From: Bacteroidota bacterium
Lineage (GTDB): Bacteria > Bacteroidota > Ignavibacteria > Ignavibacteriales > Ignavibacteriaceae
Length of the DNA stretch: 64,000 nt
Direction of reading: 5' to 3'
Assembly (NCBI GenBank): GCA_021815405.1
Contig: JAKAGV010000017.1
Span: 78,225-142,224, forward strand
Both the position numbers and the translations under genes were made by a program. Shown here in pieces: positions 63,208-64,000 of this stretch; position 1 is the stretch's first letter; every line of letters begins with the position of its first letter. The notes beneath the pieces are model-generated. The model did no database searches, was not told the origin of the DNA, and saw only the letters and a program-made list of their open reading frames with translations.

Positions 63208-63678
63208 TTATTTTTGTTCTGTTACAATCCAAGCATCTTTAAACTCAGGCATCTTCCAGAGAATATTCCTTTCAATCTCCGCATCTTCATGCGAAGGATA
63301 ATGATGTGCAAGCTGAACCACATATAAATTTATTGATGGATTATAATTCACATTTATCTCTTCATTTATTTTCGTTCTGCTTCTAGCAGCAAAGTCATCT
63401 GCTGCTTCCTTAGATGTAAATGCGCCGATCTGGACTAAATAAAAGGTAGCACCTAAAGATACCTGCGGCTGTTCAACAGGCTGCTGAACTGCAGGCTTAG
63501 TGGTATCTTTTGCAGGCGGGGTCGACGGTACTTGATCGAAAACATAGAGAGAGTCCTTCTTAGGAGTTGTCTGACCTGTTTGTTCTGCTTCTTTGGTCGT
63601 TTGTTGAGTTGTAGAACATGCGGCAAACAAAAACGAAAAAATAAGAAATATCATAAGGTAAAACTTTTCTCTTTTCAT
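63208..63678 (-). CDS. SPOR-domain lipoprotein
   Basis: The 156-residue protein has a lipoprotein signal MIFLIFSFLFAACS with the lipobox cysteine at residue 20. A low-complexity linker rich in Thr, Gln and Pro (TTQQTTKEAEQTGQTTPKK) follows. The C-terminus has a SPOR domain near residues 78-150 (FYLVQIGAFTSKEAADDFA; LYVVQLAHHYPSHEDAEIE). SPOR domains bind denuded peptidoglycan at division sites. The family type is clear, but the partner is unknown. Confidence 0.85.
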   Translation of the reverse strand: MKREKFYLMIFLIFSFLFAACSTTQQTTKEAEQTGQTTPKKDSLYVFDQVPSTPPAKDTTKPAVQQPVEQPQVSLGATFYLVQIGAFTSKEAADDFAARSRTKINEEINVNYNPSINLYVVQLAHHYPSHEDAEIERNILWKMPEFKDAWIVTEQK

Positions 63679-63821
63679 ATAATTACCTGCCTCTTTCTGA
63701 ATATCAAAAGTGTAAATATTCTGTTTAATATATTTGCTGCAAAATGGAATTATCTTCGCAATGCAAAATAAATATTTTTTATTTCATCAAAAAGAAATAT
63801 GTGAAAGAAATATTTTGCCTT

Positions 63822-64000
63822 TTATTTTTCGCTTAAATCTATTTCAGTCAATTTCTTTAACTCAATCGATCTGGTATAAAATTCCTGAAGAGATAATTCT
63901 TTGAGATAGACCATACCGTGAGCGGCTCTAACACGAGGTATTTCATGTTTTATGAAGAAATCTCTGCCCAGGCATAAACGGATAGTTCTATACTGCTCTG
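63822..64000 (-). CDS. partial protein of unknown function (3' end)
   Basis: A minus-strand frame of 58 residues runs from the right window edge to a TAA at 63822-63824. It reads EQYRTIRLCLGRDFF and ends IDLSEK. The frame is open throughout, with codon use like its neighbours, so it is probably the C-terminus of a gene that begins beyond 64000. No family could be assigned. Confidence 0.5.
   Translation of the reverse strand, partial: EQYRTIRLCLGRDFFIKHEIPRVRAAHGMVYLKELSLQEFYTRSIELKKLTEIDLSEK

Overview
The window is a piece of an AT-rich bacterial chromosome (roughly one third G+C by eye). Housekeeping genes of an FCB-group type lie on either side of one large metabolic accessory block. The PhoB/PhoR pair, small Rieske protein, MlaD-type protein, SPOR lipoprotein, dispersed palindromic intergenic repeats and overall protein style suggest a Bacteroidota/Ignavibacteria-like organism. 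That placement is inferred from style and not from any marker-gene comparison. No insertion sequence, prophage, integrase or CRISPR array was seen.

Region 1 (1-28.2 kb) is mostly core metabolism and information processing, largely on the minus strand. A tightly packed run carries YmdB-like phosphodiesterase, an orphan DNA methyltransferase, folD, deoC, a solitary HicB-like protein, a TrmH-family methyltransferase, aroA and an ABC ATPase that runs off the left edge. A plus-strand DnaQ/GIY-YIG fusion follows, then rpmA-rplU, phoR-phoB, a Gfo/Idh/MocA oxidoreductase, dxs, xseB and xseA, an outer-membrane-like protein, three PLP enzymes of sulfur amino acid metabolism (two Cys/Met-metabolism enzymes plus cystathionine beta-synthase), fmt-def, a Tat-type Rieske protein, a ferritin-like/VIT1 protein, a MASE3-like sensor kinase, a geranylgeranyl-reductase-like flavoprotein and a DUF493 protein.

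Region 2 (28.4-53.4 kb) is the notable part: an apparently complete accessory module for anaerobic purine/urate breakdown, recognisable as a variant of the YgeW/YgeY/YgfK/SsnA/XDH system. Its arms are: (i) plus-strand 8-oxoguanine deaminase and a three-subunit molybdenum hydroxylase (FAD, 2Fe-2S, Mo); (ii) minus-strand XdhC, a PLP lyase-like protein, MocA, a threonine-synthase-like PLP protein, the YgeW carbamoyltransferase and the YgeY hydrolase; (iii) plus-strand YgfK and SsnA; (iv) a minus-strand membrane protein that looks like ECF S- and T-like segments fused to a THEP1-type NTPase, a motif-poor acetate kinase paralog, a normal acetate kinase and a second M20 hydrolase; (v) a V4R-domain sigma-54 activator; and (vi) an MFS transporter. 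The inferred logic is uptake, molybdenum-hydroxylase and YgfK redox steps on the purine ring, amidohydrolase and M20 ring-opening steps, PLP beta-elimination, carbamoyl transfer, and energy recovery through acetyl phosphate and acetate kinase. No carbamate kinase, HyuA hydantoinase or canonical YgeX is present. The two PLP proteins and the acetate kinase paralog are candidates to fill such gaps.

Region 3 (53.6-64 kb) returns to core genes: tRNA-Cys and tRNA-Gly; the plsY-like, htrA, purB and peroxiredoxin genes on the plus strand; and acpS, ggt, mlaD-like, a small membrane protein, a CorC/CNNM protein, ssb, a SPOR lipoprotein and an unidentified 3' gene fragment on the minus strand.

At least three dispersed intergenic repeat families occur (about 110 nt, 59 nt and 24 nt units). 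All calls come from reading the sequence; no database search was possible.
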